DNA of 64,000 nucleotides from Neorhizobium galegae (GCF_017877135.1 NZ_JAGIPH010000008.1:124001-188000), one strand, 5' to 3'; positions 1-8,130 are shown, numbered from the stretch's first letter. The notes: generated by a model from the letters alone, not told the origin. Numbers and translations are program-made.

Positions 1-297
1 GCAGGCGGTGACGTCGAGATCGACATCAAGCCTGCCGGCCCGGTGACGGGCAAAGCCGACAAAGCTATCGCAATCGAAGGCACCCTCGAAGAGGAAGTGG
101 ACAGGGCCGCTCATCGGACGGAATTGCGGCGCAAGGCTTACAGGGTTGATGCGCCCGCCCTCCCCTGCCGGTTCACGGGGCCGACACGCATTTTCGCCTC
201 CGGTGATCTGCATCTTTATGATCTGTCTATATTTTGGTCATGCTGTGAATTTATTCAGTTTACCCATGCGGAATGCCCGGTATCAAGCAATTTCTGA
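1..297 (+). CDS. 3' part of an unidentified gene, cut by the window edge
   Basis: Frame 1 is open from the first base to a stop at 295-297. The first 50 or so codons have a strong purine-first codon pattern and an acidic/basic, soluble composition (for example GTLEEEVDRAAHRTELRRK), which is typical of real coding DNA in this window. After about position 145 the composition becomes less convincing (Cys, Phe and Ser rich), so the true end could be disturbed. I do not recognise the family. The opposite strand is also open here, but its codons show a weaker bias. Treat as a partial hypothetical protein. Confidence 0.3.
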   Translation, partial: AGGDVEIDIKPAGPVTGKADKAIAIEGTLEEEVDRAAHRTELRRKAYRVDAPALPCRFTGPTRIFASGDLHLYDLSIFWSCCEFIQFTHAECPVSSNF

Positions 298-451
298 GCG
301 TCGATCGGTTGCTTTTTGCGCTCCTCCCGTGGTCTTTTCCTCTCTCTTGACTGTTGCGATTGAAAAAGCTGCGTACCGAAGCGGTGAAGGGGCAGTCGCC
401 AGCAGACAGAACTCCGCCTGAACGGGAACGGACAAAGACGGGAAATCGCTC

Positions 452-1306
452 ATGAAAGCCATCGACAGGGCCAGTCTTGACCAGTGGTATCCGATCGAGA
501 CGGAGGCCGACATCCCGTATGGCCGAACGACCAACCGACTGCTTGGTACCGACCTTCTGGTGATCCGTGCGGATGACGGCACGGTGACCGTCCTTGCCGA
601 AGGACAGGGCTTGCCGCTTCCGCTCAAACGCCGTTACGGCTATCTCTGGACGACGCTCGGCGCGCCGGAGAAGGACATCTTCGCCATTGCGGAAGCCGAC
701 GAGCCGGATCGGCGCTATGTGCCCTGCGGCGCCGTCACCGTCCGGGCGTCCGGTCTGCGTATCATCGAGAACTTTCTCGACATGGCGCATTTTCCCTTCG
801 TGCATACCGACATTCTCGGCTCCGAACCCCATACGCAGGTCGAGGAGTACAATGTCGAGATCCGCCGCGATGTGGACGAGGTCTGGGCGACGAACTGCCG
901 GTTCTTCCAGCCGCAGGCCGCCCTTTCGGCGACAGACGGGCTGATGACCCGCTATATCTATCGGGTGATGACACCGTTCACCACGCTGCTCTACAAAACC
1001 TGCCCGAATTCCGAAACACGCTGGGATGTGATCTGCCTGTTCGTGCAGCCGCTCGACCCGGATCGCTGCCGTGCCCATCCAGTGATGTATCTTCTCGATG
1101 ATCAGTCGACGACCGCCTCGTTGATCCAGTTCCAGCAGTTGATCTTTCTGCAGGACCGCATCATCCTGGAAAATCAGCGCCCGGTTCTCCTGCCCATGGA
1201 ACCGCGCTCCGAAATTCCAACACGCGCGGACGCCAGCTCGATTGCCTATCGCCGCTGGCTGAAGGAGAAGGGAGTGACCTACGGCACCTCCCTGCAGGCG
1301 GCCTGA
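452..1306 (+). CDS. Rieske-less aromatic-ring-hydroxylating oxygenase alpha-subunit-like protein
   Basis: A 284-residue protein resembling the catalytic half of VanA-type Rieske non-heme iron oxygenases. The opening (WYPIETEADIPYG, LLGTDLLVIRADDGTVTVL) matches the start of the usual N-terminal domain. The segment that should carry the CxH...CxxH Rieske cluster is absent: the strand TVTVL runs through a short AEGQGLPLP link straight into RRYGYLWTTLG, which normally follows the cluster. The mononuclear iron site is present: ENFLDMAHFPFVH gives His113 and His118, and Asp235 in LQDRIILENQRP is the likely third ligand. Family members are usually about 340-360 residues. Known precedent: NdmC of the bacterial N-demethylase system lacks its own Rieske domain and borrows one from a partner. 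By inference this enzyme needs an external Rieske/reductase protein, and none is visible here. Substrate unknown. It is convergent with idnD. Confidence 0.75.
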   Translation: MKAIDRASLDQWYPIETEADIPYGRTTNRLLGTDLLVIRADDGTVTVLAEGQGLPLPLKRRYGYLWTTLGAPEKDIFAIAEADEPDRRYVPCGAVTVRASGLRIIENFLDMAHFPFVHTDILGSEPHTQVEEYNVEIRRDVDEVWATNCRFFQPQAALSATDGLMTRYIYRVMTPFTTLLYKTCPNSETRWDVICLFVQPLDPDRCRAHPVMYLLDDQSTTASLIQFQQLIFLQDRIILENQRPVLLPMEPRSEIPTRADASSIAYRRWLKEKGVTYGTSLQAA

Positions 1307-1384
1307 CGGATCTTTGCTGAGGCGGCATGGAGAGCGAGAGACCATCTCCGCTGCGTCCGCCAAAGCGGAAGTCGGATACCCCGG

Positions 1385-2416
1385 TCAAGAAAAGGCGATC
1401 TGCGCCTTCATCGCCCGGCTTCGATCGGAGGCAATCTCGAACGCCGAGAGCGCATCCGCAAGCGGCACCGTGTGGGTAATCAACGGTTTCACGTCGATGA
1501 GCCCCTTGCGCATCAAATCGACGCCGGTCGCAAACTCCTCGTGGAAGCGGAAGGAGCCGCGCAGCTCAAGTTCCTTGGCCGTGATCGCCATCATCGGCAG
1601 GCTCATGTCACCGCCAAGGCCGAGCTGGACGATGACGCCGCGCGGACGCAAGGCCGCGATACCGCCGGAAAGAGCAGCGGCCGCCCCGGAGCATTCGTAA
1701 AGAACATCGAAGGTTCCCTTGTCGGCGGAATAGGCGCTCAACGCATCCGGCTCGGTCTTCGTGTTGATCACGCGGTCCGCGCCGGCAGATTTTGCCAGGG
1801 ATAGGGTGAAGTCCGACAGGTCCGTCGCAACGATCTCGCCGGCGCCGGCCCGGCGGGCCGCAAGAATGGACAGCACGCCGATAGGACCGCAACCGGTCAC
1901 CAGCACCTTCTTGCCGAGCATTTCGCCGGCGCGGCGGGTGGCATGCAGTGTCACCGCTAGCGGTTCTGCCATGGCAGCCTCCCCGGCCGTCAGCCCGTCG
2001 GCTGCCACGCACTGGATTGCATCGGCGACGAGACTTTCCCGGAAGGCGCCCTGAATATGGGGAAACGGCATGGCACTGCCGTAAAAGCGCATATTGAGGC
2101 ACTGGTTGTGCAGCCCCTCCTGACAGTAACGGCAGGTCCGGCAGGGGCGCGATGGCGACACCGCGACAAGCTGACTGATCTCGAGCCCGCTGACGCCCGG
2201 CCCGAGTTCTTCCACGATCGCCGAGACTTCGTGACCGAGCACCATAGGCTCCTTCAGCCGCACCGCCCCGAAGCCGCCATGGTTGTAGTAATGCAGATCG
2301 CTGCCGCAGATGCCACCCGTGGCAAGACGCAGCCGCACCTCGCCCTGCCCCGGCTCCGCATCGTCGATCTCCTCGATGCGCACGTCCTTGGCCGCATGGG
2401 CTACAATGGCTTTCAT
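1385..2416 (-). CDS. idnD: L-idonate 5-dehydrogenase (zinc MDR family)
   Basis: A 343-residue medium-chain dehydrogenase that would oxidise L-idonate to 5-ketogluconate with NAD(P). Visible features are the catalytic zinc ligands in GGICGSDLHYY and GHE, the structural zinc cysteines in PCRTCRYCQEGLHNQC, and the nucleotide-binding turn GCGPIGVLSI. The region around VRLKEPMVLGHEV is typical of L-idonate dehydrogenases. The reading frame extends further upstream, but the ATG at 2416 is chosen because GAGGAGA lies just before it and the family homology begins there. The gene is divergent from a LacI-family regulator, with a perfect palindrome between them, which fits repression of an idonate or gluconate pathway. 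A different polyol or sugar acid as substrate cannot be excluded. Confidence 0.85.
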   Translation of the reverse strand: MKAIVAHAAKDVRIEEIDDAEPGQGEVRLRLATGGICGSDLHYYNHGGFGAVRLKEPMVLGHEVSAIVEELGPGVSGLEISQLVAVSPSRPCRTCRYCQEGLHNQCLNMRFYGSAMPFPHIQGAFRESLVADAIQCVAADGLTAGEAAMAEPLAVTLHATRRAGEMLGKKVLVTGCGPIGVLSILAARRAGAGEIVATDLSDFTLSLAKSAGADRVINTKTEPDALSAYSADKGTFDVLYECSGAAAALSGGIAALRPRGVIVQLGLGGDMSLPMMAITAKELELRGSFRFHEEFATGVDLMRKGLIDVKPLITHTVPLADALSAFEIASDRSRAMKAQIAFS

Positions 2417-2466
2417 ATTTGTCTCCTCAGATTGGCGGCGTCCAAGGCACTGAACCTTGACACGAA

Positions 2467-2482
2467 ATGTTATCGATAACAT
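2467..2482. promoter_or_regulatory. Palindromic operator, probably for the adjacent LacI-family regulator
   Basis: ATGTTATCGATAACAT is a perfect 16-bp palindrome with a central CG. It lies 51 bp upstream of idnD and 117 bp upstream of the LacI-type gene. It closely resembles the ATGTTACCGGTAACAT-type operators bound by GntR/IdnR proteins of the LacI family, so it probably controls both divergent promoters. Confidence 0.75.
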
Positions 2483-2598
2483 AAACAGCGTGAGATTTGT
2501 TGTCGAGGTGAAACCACACTTCAATGGACCTTCGGCAAACGGACGGGATCGGCCATGCGCAACGAAATCACCTTGATCGGCGATCACACTATGACGCC

Positions 2599-3621
2599 AT
2601 GCCCATGACGCGCAAACCACCCACCATGGCCGATGTGGCGAGGAAAGCAGGCGTGTCACCAATGACGGTGTCGCGTGCCTTCAAGCGGGACAGTTCCGTC
2701 AGCCGGGAAACGCGTGATGCCGTACTGCGCGCTTCGGAAGACCTCGGCTATGTTTTCGACAGCACGGCGGCGAGCCTGAGATCCCAGCGAACGGATTTCG
2801 TCGCCGTCACCATTCCCTCGCTCAACAATGCCAACTTCGCCGATACGGTGCGTGCCCTTTCCGAGGGGCTGTCCGCTCGCGGCTTACAGATCCTGCTCGG
2901 ATACACCAATTACGACATTCACGAGGAAGAGCGACTGATCGAGCAATTGCTGCGCCGGCGCCCCGAGGCGATTGTCGTCACCGGCGGCAAACATACGGAC
3001 CGGGCGCGCCAATTGCTGCGCAATGCCGGTATTCCGGTGATCGAGACCTGGGACTGGCCGGATGAACCGCTGGGCCATGTCGTCGGCTTTTCCAATGCCC
3101 AGTCGGTGCGGGAAATGGTCGATCACTTTGTTACGGCCGGCTATCGGCGCATCGCCTTTATCGGCGGCGATGACGACCGCGATACGCGGGGCGTCGAGCG
3201 GCGCGCCGGCTTCATTGCGGCCATGAAGGCGCATGGACTGGATGCCTCGCGTCTGATTGCGGCAGGCGCTCCGCCCATTTCCATGCGCGAGGGCGCCGAT
3301 GCCATGGGCCGGCTTCTGGACAGCGCGCCGGATACCGAAGCCGTCATCTGCGTATCGGACCTGCCTGCCTTCGGGGCGCTTTCGGAATGCCAGCGCCGCA
3401 GCATCCGCGTGCCCGACCAGATGGCCATCGGCGGGTTCGGCGATTACGAGATCGGCGCCGTCTGCGTTCCAAGCCTCACCACGATCAACGCCTTTGCGTA
3501 CGACATCGGGCGGAAAGCGGCCGAGCTTATTCTCGCCATCCGGGACGGCAAGCCAAACGTGGACGCACCTGCCCGCATCGTCATTCACCCCGAGCTTATT
3601 CTTCGCCAGAGCAGCCGATAG
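2599..3621 (+). CDS. LacI-family transcriptional regulator (gluconate/idonate type)
   Basis: A 340-residue LacI-family repressor. The N-terminal helix-turn-helix is clear (TMADVARKAGVSPMTVSRAFKRDSSVS), followed by the hinge region and a periplasmic-binding-protein-like effector domain (FVAVTIPSLNNANFADTV, GYRRIAFIGGD, IGGFGDYEIG). An upstream in-frame ATG at 2524 exists, but 2599 (or 2605) places the start directly before the DNA-binding domain, as is usual in the family. It is transcribed divergently from idnD, and the palindrome at 2467-2482 lies in the shared promoter region. By inference it is a GntR/IdnR-like repressor of idnD responding to a sugar acid. Nothing suggests it controls repAB downstream. 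Confidence 0.85.
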   Translation: MPMTRKPPTMADVARKAGVSPMTVSRAFKRDSSVSRETRDAVLRASEDLGYVFDSTAASLRSQRTDFVAVTIPSLNNANFADTVRALSEGLSARGLQILLGYTNYDIHEEERLIEQLLRRRPEAIVVTGGKHTDRARQLLRNAGIPVIETWDWPDEPLGHVVGFSNAQSVREMVDHFVTAGYRRIAFIGGDDDRDTRGVERRAGFIAAMKAHGLDASRLIAAGAPPISMREGADAMGRLLDSAPDTEAVICVSDLPAFGALSECQRRSIRVPDQMAIGGFGDYEIGAVCVPSLTTINAFAYDIGRKAAELILAIRDGKPNVDAPARIVIHPELILRQSSR

Positions 3622-3992
3622 GGCAGGCGGGCGGGCGACGACAGCAGGGATCCGGAAGTTAAGCGCAGTCAAAAGTGTTGGGGTGCGGACTTTGCGTTCT
3701 TGATAACTGGCCGGACGGTCTGTAAAATCTCGCGCATATGCTAGGACAAGCCGTTCAAAGGCATACGACCTCCAACAGCACCGTGCAGTTTGGCACCACA
3801 TAGTAGCTTCAAGCGCACAGCCCGCCGCAGTAAAGCAACGTCCGATAAAGTGGCTACGGCACATCCTCAAGCTTAGACGAGCGAAATTCGACATAGCTGA
3901 GCGGCATGCGAGACGGCTTGTTTCGGTGCGCCCGATCCAAAACAGGGCGCTTCACCTTCTCGTAACGCCCCCTATTGGCGCTCCCAATGCAG

Positions 3993-4006
3993 GTAACAGC
4001 TGTTAC
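3993..4006. repeat. Palindrome GTAACAGCTGTTAC, candidate parS-like site
   Basis: A perfect 14-bp palindrome in the gap downstream of repB. Its centre (C-N-GC-N-G) fits the core of the 16-bp repABC centromere consensus GTTNNCNGCNGNNAAC as I remember it, with about seven of ten fixed positions matching; the outer bases differ. It may be a RepB-binding site, but an operator for another regulator is also possible. Confidence 0.4.
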
Positions 4007-4194
4007 TTTCCCCTCCTCGCCTTACCATGCTTTTGACAGCGCCACCCCTAACGCTGCGCTGCGGATGGCCAGGATTAATGCACTCCTCATGCAAGCGCGA
4101 TGACTGCATTGGCCGAGACCGATGCCAAGGGCTTCCGCTACTGGGTATCGTCTATGTCGGCGCGATCAATGCTCTCGCCGAGCAGCATCAGGAA

Positions 4195-4208
4195 GTAACA
4201 GTTGTTAC
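4195..4208. repeat. Second copy of the palindrome (GTAACAGTTGTTAC)
   Basis: This differs from the first copy at one base, 202 bp away. The repetition of a 14-bp palindrome in a gene-free gap next to partition genes suggests a protein-binding array rather than chance. The match to the remembered parS consensus is poorer than for the first copy. Confidence 0.35.
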
Positions 4209-4291
4209 ACTTCTCGTCGCCACCACCCCAGCAGCCCGCAGCCTGCAACCCGGGCATAGACTGATCGGGACCCGTCGACCATGGGCACAGC

Positions 4292-4323
4292 AAAAAGGCC
4301 TGCCGATCGCTCGACAGGCCTTT
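4292..4323 (-). terminator. Rho-independent terminator of repAB
   Basis: On the minus strand, AAAGGCCTG and CAGGCCTTT form a 9-bp stem with a 12-base loop, continuing into a run of T. It lies 30 bp after the repB stop, so the repA-repB transcript is expected to end here rather than continue into a third gene. Confidence 0.8.
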
Positions 4324-4352
4324 CACACTTCTCCAAAGCCGGCAGGGCTGAT

Positions 4353-5402
4353 CTACTTATTGCCGCCCGCCTTGCCGGTCTGATCCTGAAAATCCGCGAT
4401 CAACTGCGGCAGGCGTTCCAGCAGCCAGTCGGAAAGACCGGGCAGGCGCTTGTCGGGGATCGACAGACGGGTCGCTCCGTCAGTGCGCTTCACCCCAATG
4501 GTGATCCCCTCGCCCAGCACGACATCGGCAATCTCGGCCTTCGAGCGGGTCGACCCGTCGAAAGCAGTCAGCACCAGCGCAAAGCGACGGTCGCTGCCGG
4601 CCTGCGCCCAATCGGGAGCGCTCGTAACCTTAGACAGGATCCGTGCCTGCCGCTCATCCAGCTGACGATCCTTGATGAAGGCGCCGAGCTTTTCCCATTT
4701 CGGCCTGCCGACCGAAGGCGCCGGGCCGATCAACCGGATGAGGTCTTCAGGAATGAGCATCACGGTGTTGGTAAGGATCGAGATATAGGCGAGGCGTTGA
4801 CCGTCCTTGCGTCCAAGCGCTTCGGAAATCGTCTCGCGCGAATATTTGAGTTCCTTCAGCTTCAGGGCAAAGAGAGCCTGCTCGATGAAGGACAGATTGA
4901 GGCGCGCGGCATTTTCGATGCCCTGCGAGACGGCCAGCTCCTCGTCGCTCATCTCGCGCACGATCGCTTTCACCGGCCTTTTGAGGATCTGACAGGCGCG
5001 CAGGCGGCGATGGCCATAGGCCACCTGATAATGGCCCGGCTTCCCGGAAAGTGGCCGTACGAGGATCGGCAGTTTCTGACCGGCCTCGCGGATACCCTCG
5101 ACAAAGGCCTCAAAGCTTTCATCGCCGTCGATGTCGAGGCGGTCGCTGACGAAGGAAGGCACTATGCGGTCGGGATCAAGCTCGATGATCGTCTCGGCCG
5201 ACAACAACTGGTCGTGAAGCCTGCGGTTTTCGTCCTCGATCGAGACGAAGGCGCGGTCCATCGACTTCACCGCCACGGAGCCGACCCGACGCCGTTCCAG
5301 TTCCTGGGGAGAGGGAGGTGTCTGTTTTTCCAGCGCCTCGGCATCGACATTGCCGAACAGGCTTCGCATGCGCTGGTTTCGTTCTTTTGGATTGACCATC
5401 AT
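4353..5402 (-). CDS. repB: RepB, ParB-family centromere-binding partition protein
   Basis: A protein of about 349 residues of the RepB branch of the ParB family, which binds parS sites and works with RepA to segregate a large plasmid or chromid. The ParB/Sulfiredoxin-like domain is visible around LPILVRPLSGKPGHYQVAYGHRRLRAC, followed by the helical DNA-binding region (SRETISEALGRKDGQRLAYIS). The ATG at 5402 overlaps the repA stop as ATGA; a GTG at 5411 and an ATG at 5399 are alternatives. The gene is followed by a terminator and no repC. Length and architecture are normal, so the protein is likely functional. Confidence 0.9.
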   Translation of the reverse strand: MMVNPKERNQRMRSLFGNVDAEALEKQTPPSPQELERRRVGSVAVKSMDRAFVSIEDENRRLHDQLLSAETIIELDPDRIVPSFVSDRLDIDGDESFEAFVEGIREAGQKLPILVRPLSGKPGHYQVAYGHRRLRACQILKRPVKAIVREMSDEELAVSQGIENAARLNLSFIEQALFALKLKELKYSRETISEALGRKDGQRLAYISILTNTVMLIPEDLIRLIGPAPSVGRPKWEKLGAFIKDRQLDERQARILSKVTSAPDWAQAGSDRRFALVLTAFDGSTRSKAEIADVVLGEGITIGVKRTDGATRLSIPDKRLPGLSDWLLERLPQLIADFQDQTGKAGGNK

Positions 5403-6610
5403 CGGCCCCACACGGTCTTGATGTGAAGAAAGATTTCGCGGTTGACTGCGTCCATCGATTCAAGCGCGCGGCTTAATGTATCACGCCCAACGCTGCCGCG
5501 CGTCAACTCATAGAGACTTTTCTTCTCGAGACCCGCACTGGCGATGGCCGTCGTTTCAACCACGGCCGGAGCCAGCACATCCTCCTTGAACAGGGATCGC
5601 AACAGGGTCACCACGTTCACCTGAGGGCCGTCATTCGGATTGTGGCGGGTGATCAGGTAGCGGATGAAATCATGGCTCAGCGTGCCGCCTCGCTCCTCGA
5701 TCACACTCATCAGATCGCTCATCATCGCCAGAAACTGGTTCATGCTCGCCACATCGATCATGGCCGGGTGAATGGTGATCAGAAGGCCGGACGCCGCGCA
5801 GAGGGCGGCAAGCGTCAGATAGCCAAGCTGCGGCGGGGCATCGATCAGAACGACGTCATAATCCGCCTCGACCTCGGCAATGACGGCCGAGAGCCTGCGG
5901 AAAAAGATCTCGTCGCCACGGCCATAACCTTCGGCAATCGCCTGCGGCGTCTCGTGCTCATATTCCATCAGTTCGAGATTGGCAGGGATGAGATCGACGC
6001 CATCGAAATATGTCTTTCGGATCACCTCCCGCACAGGGCGCCGTTGATCGTCGTAGCGAATGGCCGCGTAGACCGTTTCGTTCTCGGCAATATCAAATTC
6101 CGGCTGATAGCCGAACATGGCAGACAGCGAGGCCTGCGGGTCGAGATCGATGGCGAGCACGCGTAGCCCCTGAACAGCAAGATAATGCGCCAGATGCAGC
6201 GTCGTGGTCGTCTTGGCCGAGCCACCCTTGAAATTTGCAACGGCCAGGACCTGCAGCTTTTCGTCTCCGCGGCGACGGGGCAGAAAATCCAGCGCCTCCG
6301 CCGGCCGCTTGTTTGCCAGATGCGCACGGATCTGGTTCACCTGGGATAGGGTGTAGATCCGCCGCCCGTTATCCTGTCGATCGGGAATCACGCCTTCGCC
6401 ATCGAGCGACATCTGTCTGAGCGTCGATTCTGCGATGCCGAGAAGCTGCGCCACCTCGCGGGAGGTGAAGGTCTTCAGCGTCTTGGCCGATTCCGGCTCG
6501 TAAAGCCGCTCCCGGATCGATTGAAGCTGCGCGGACAACAGTTTCGACTGGCGGCTGATCTTGAGGGCAGACGATTCGGGCGGTTCGGCGGGGTTAAGGC
6601 TGGTTTTCAT
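5399..6610 (-). CDS. repA: RepA, ParA-family partition ATPase
   Basis: A 403-residue RepA/ParA ATPase. Residues about 48-70 form a MerR-like helix-turn-helix (TSREVAQLLGIAESTLRQMS) used for autorepression in this family. The deviant Walker A motif KGGSAKTTTT lies at about residues 128-137, and the second nucleotide-binding segment is DYDVVLIDAPPQLG. It provides the motor for partition with RepB and normally represses the rep operon. The stop codon overlaps the repB start, so the two are translationally coupled. The 292 bp upstream, up to the next divergent gene, would hold the rep promoter; I see no clear operator there. Confidence 0.9.
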   Translation of the reverse strand: MKTSLNPAEPPESSALKISRQSKLLSAQLQSIRERLYEPESAKTLKTFTSREVAQLLGIAESTLRQMSLDGEGVIPDRQDNGRRIYTLSQVNQIRAHLANKRPAEALDFLPRRRGDEKLQVLAVANFKGGSAKTTTTLHLAHYLAVQGLRVLAIDLDPQASLSAMFGYQPEFDIAENETVYAAIRYDDQRRPVREVIRKTYFDGVDLIPANLELMEYEHETPQAIAEGYGRGDEIFFRRLSAVIAEVEADYDVVLIDAPPQLGYLTLAALCAASGLLITIHPAMIDVASMNQFLAMMSDLMSVIEERGGTLSHDFIRYLITRHNPNDGPQVNVVTLLRSLFKEDVLAPAVVETTAIASAGLEKKSLYELTRGSVGRDTLSRALESMDAVNREIFLHIKTVWGR

Positions 6611-6814
6611 GTGTTCCTCGCGACGGTTTTTTCACAATCATCGGCATATTTCCGTCGCGGGACAGTCGCCTAATTCCCGCACCCCGTCAAATGATACTTG
6701 GTTAACCGGACCTTAACGCGACGCTCGTCCCGGCGTGATCACCGTCCTTCGACGGACATGCGTGAGGAATGGCTGCATCAATAATGTGCATGCATCATTG
6801 TTGTGCTTGAAATT

Positions 6815-6838
6815 GGCGATACCACCGTTAGTATCGCC
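6815..6838. promoter_or_regulatory. Inverted repeat upstream of the ABC importer operon
   Basis: GGCGATAC and GTATCGCC form perfect 8-bp arms around an 8-base spacer, 65 bp upstream of the substrate-binding-protein start. It could be an operator or a leader-RNA hairpin; no regulator gene is directly adjacent. Confidence 0.4.
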
Positions 6839-6902
6839 GGCGTCGAAGGGAGCGATCCCGCGCGAGACCCCCGGCACATTTCCCCGAAGAAGGACCGTAC
6901 CC

Positions 6903-7943
6903 ATGACCACAGCAATCCGCCTGCGCGCCTCAGCCCTGGCGATCGGCGTTGCCCTTGCCGCTTCCATGTCTGCAATGGCCGAAGCCAAGACGCTCACCAT
7001 TTCCTGGTGGGGCTATAATGGCGAGAAGCTGAACGCCAATATCGTCGAGCCGTTCAAGAAGATCTGCGGTTGCAACATCGTTTTTGAAACCGGCAACAAT
7101 GCGGACCGCCTCAACAAGCTGAAGCTGCGCGGCGGCAAGGGCGTCGACGTCATCTATCTGACCGACAGCTATTCGCAGATCGGCATCGCCGAGGGCCTTT
7201 TCCAGAAGGTGGACGCCACCAAGCTTTCGAATCTGGCCGACCTCTACGATCTGGCAAAGGATCCGCAGGGCGGCTATGGCCCGGCCTATACGATCGGGCG
7301 CGTCGGCATCGTCTATGATGCTGCCAAGGTCAATCCGGCAATTTCCTCGTGGAACGATCTGTGGCGCGCCGACCTGAAGAGTGCCGTCACCCTTCCCGGC
7401 ATCACCACCACCGCCGGCCCGATGGTCGTCCTGCAGGCGGCAAAGCATGCCGGCGCAGACGCCTTTGCCGATACTGACAAGGCGTTTGCCTCGATCGAAG
7501 CGCTGAAGACGAATGTCGCCAAGAACTACAACACGGGCTCCGAACTGGTAAACCTCATCTCCACCGGTGAAGCCAAGGTTGCCATCGCGCAGGATTTCAC
7601 GCTGGTCTCGATGAAGGCCGCCGTCCCGACCATGACCTGGGCCAGCCTCTCCGATGGCGACATCGCAACGCTCAACACGGTGAACATTCCGGCGGGGTCG
7701 GAAAATGTCGAACTGGCCCACCAGTTCATCAACTTCATCCTGTCGAAGGAAGTGCAGCAGCTTGACGCGGAACAGGGCGTCGATGCGCCGGTGTCCACGA
7801 AGGTAACCCTGACGCCCGAGCAGGCCAAGATCTGGACCTATGGCCCGGACATGATCGCAAAGCTCAACCGCCTCGACTACGTCAAGCTGAACGACGCCAA
7901 GACCGACTGGATCGATCGCTGGAACGAAATCTTCAGCAAGTAA
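6903..7943 (+). CDS. ABC transporter periplasmic substrate-binding protein (PotD-like)
   Basis: A 346-residue extracytoplasmic solute-binding protein of the spermidine/putrescine (PotD/PotF) family. The Sec signal peptide covers roughly the first 28 residues (hydrophobic ALAIGVALAASMSAMA, then AEA). The mature start KTLTISWWGYNGEKLNANIV is typical of the family, as is GGKGVDVIYLTDSY. The ATG at 6903 follows AAGGA; the frame is open further upstream but lacks signal-peptide character. It is the first gene of an importer operon with two permeases and an ATPase. The ligand is unknown. The linked M20 peptidase suggests an amino-acyl or amide compound rather than a free polyamine (inference). Confidence 0.85.
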   Translation: MTTAIRLRASALAIGVALAASMSAMAEAKTLTISWWGYNGEKLNANIVEPFKKICGCNIVFETGNNADRLNKLKLRGGKGVDVIYLTDSYSQIGIAEGLFQKVDATKLSNLADLYDLAKDPQGGYGPAYTIGRVGIVYDAAKVNPAISSWNDLWRADLKSAVTLPGITTTAGPMVVLQAAKHAGADAFADTDKAFASIEALKTNVAKNYNTGSELVNLISTGEAKVAIAQDFTLVSMKAAVPTMTWASLSDGDIATLNTVNIPAGSENVELAHQFINFILSKEVQQLDAEQGVDAPVSTKVTLTPEQAKIWTYGPDMIAKLNRLDYVKLNDAKTDWIDRWNEIFSK

Positions 7944-7967
7944 ACGCGATTATCCGTGCATGAACAG

Positions 7968-7994
7968 GCCGGCCCGGCAGCAATCCGGGCCGGC
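7968..7994 (+). promoter_or_regulatory. Strong intercistronic hairpin after the binding-protein gene
   Basis: GCCGGCCCGG and CCGGGCCGGC form a perfect 10-bp GC-rich stem with a 7-base loop (CAGCAAT), 25 bp after the binding-protein stop and 137 bp before the first permease. Without a T-run it is more likely an mRNA-stabilising or processing hairpin that keeps the binding protein more abundant than the membrane parts, or a partial attenuator. Confidence 0.6.
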
Positions 7995-8130
7995 AGACTT
8001 GATTGAAAAGGCCGGTTGCGCCATGCTGCCGCCAGATGGGCGTTCAACGCCCGCGACCATTACCCCAGCGATAGTGAGATCAGGGCTCCGTCCGCCGTCA
8101 AAGACCCCGGACAAGCCGTTTGAGCAAGAT

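Larger units (their letters stand above)
3622..4290. other. Long non-coding gap between the LacI gene and repB; position where repC would be expected
   Basis: About 670 bases without a convincing gene. In repABC replicons, repC follows repB, which would place it here on the minus strand, but no reading frame resembling RepC was found. The gap holds two copies of a GTAACA-type palindrome, described separately. A short open frame at 4100-4198 (32 codons) has no recognisable similarity and ends inside the second palindrome. Confidence 0.5.

Noticed and set aside
1..210. Minus-strand open frame entering the left edge
   Set aside because: Its codon pattern is weaker than that of the plus-strand frame over the same bases, so the plus frame is preferred, though with low confidence.
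4100..4198. Short frame MTALAETDAKGFRYW... in the gap after repB, considered as a repC remnant
   Set aside because: It is only 32 codons, lies on the strand opposite to repAB, and does not resemble the RepC N-terminus as I know it.
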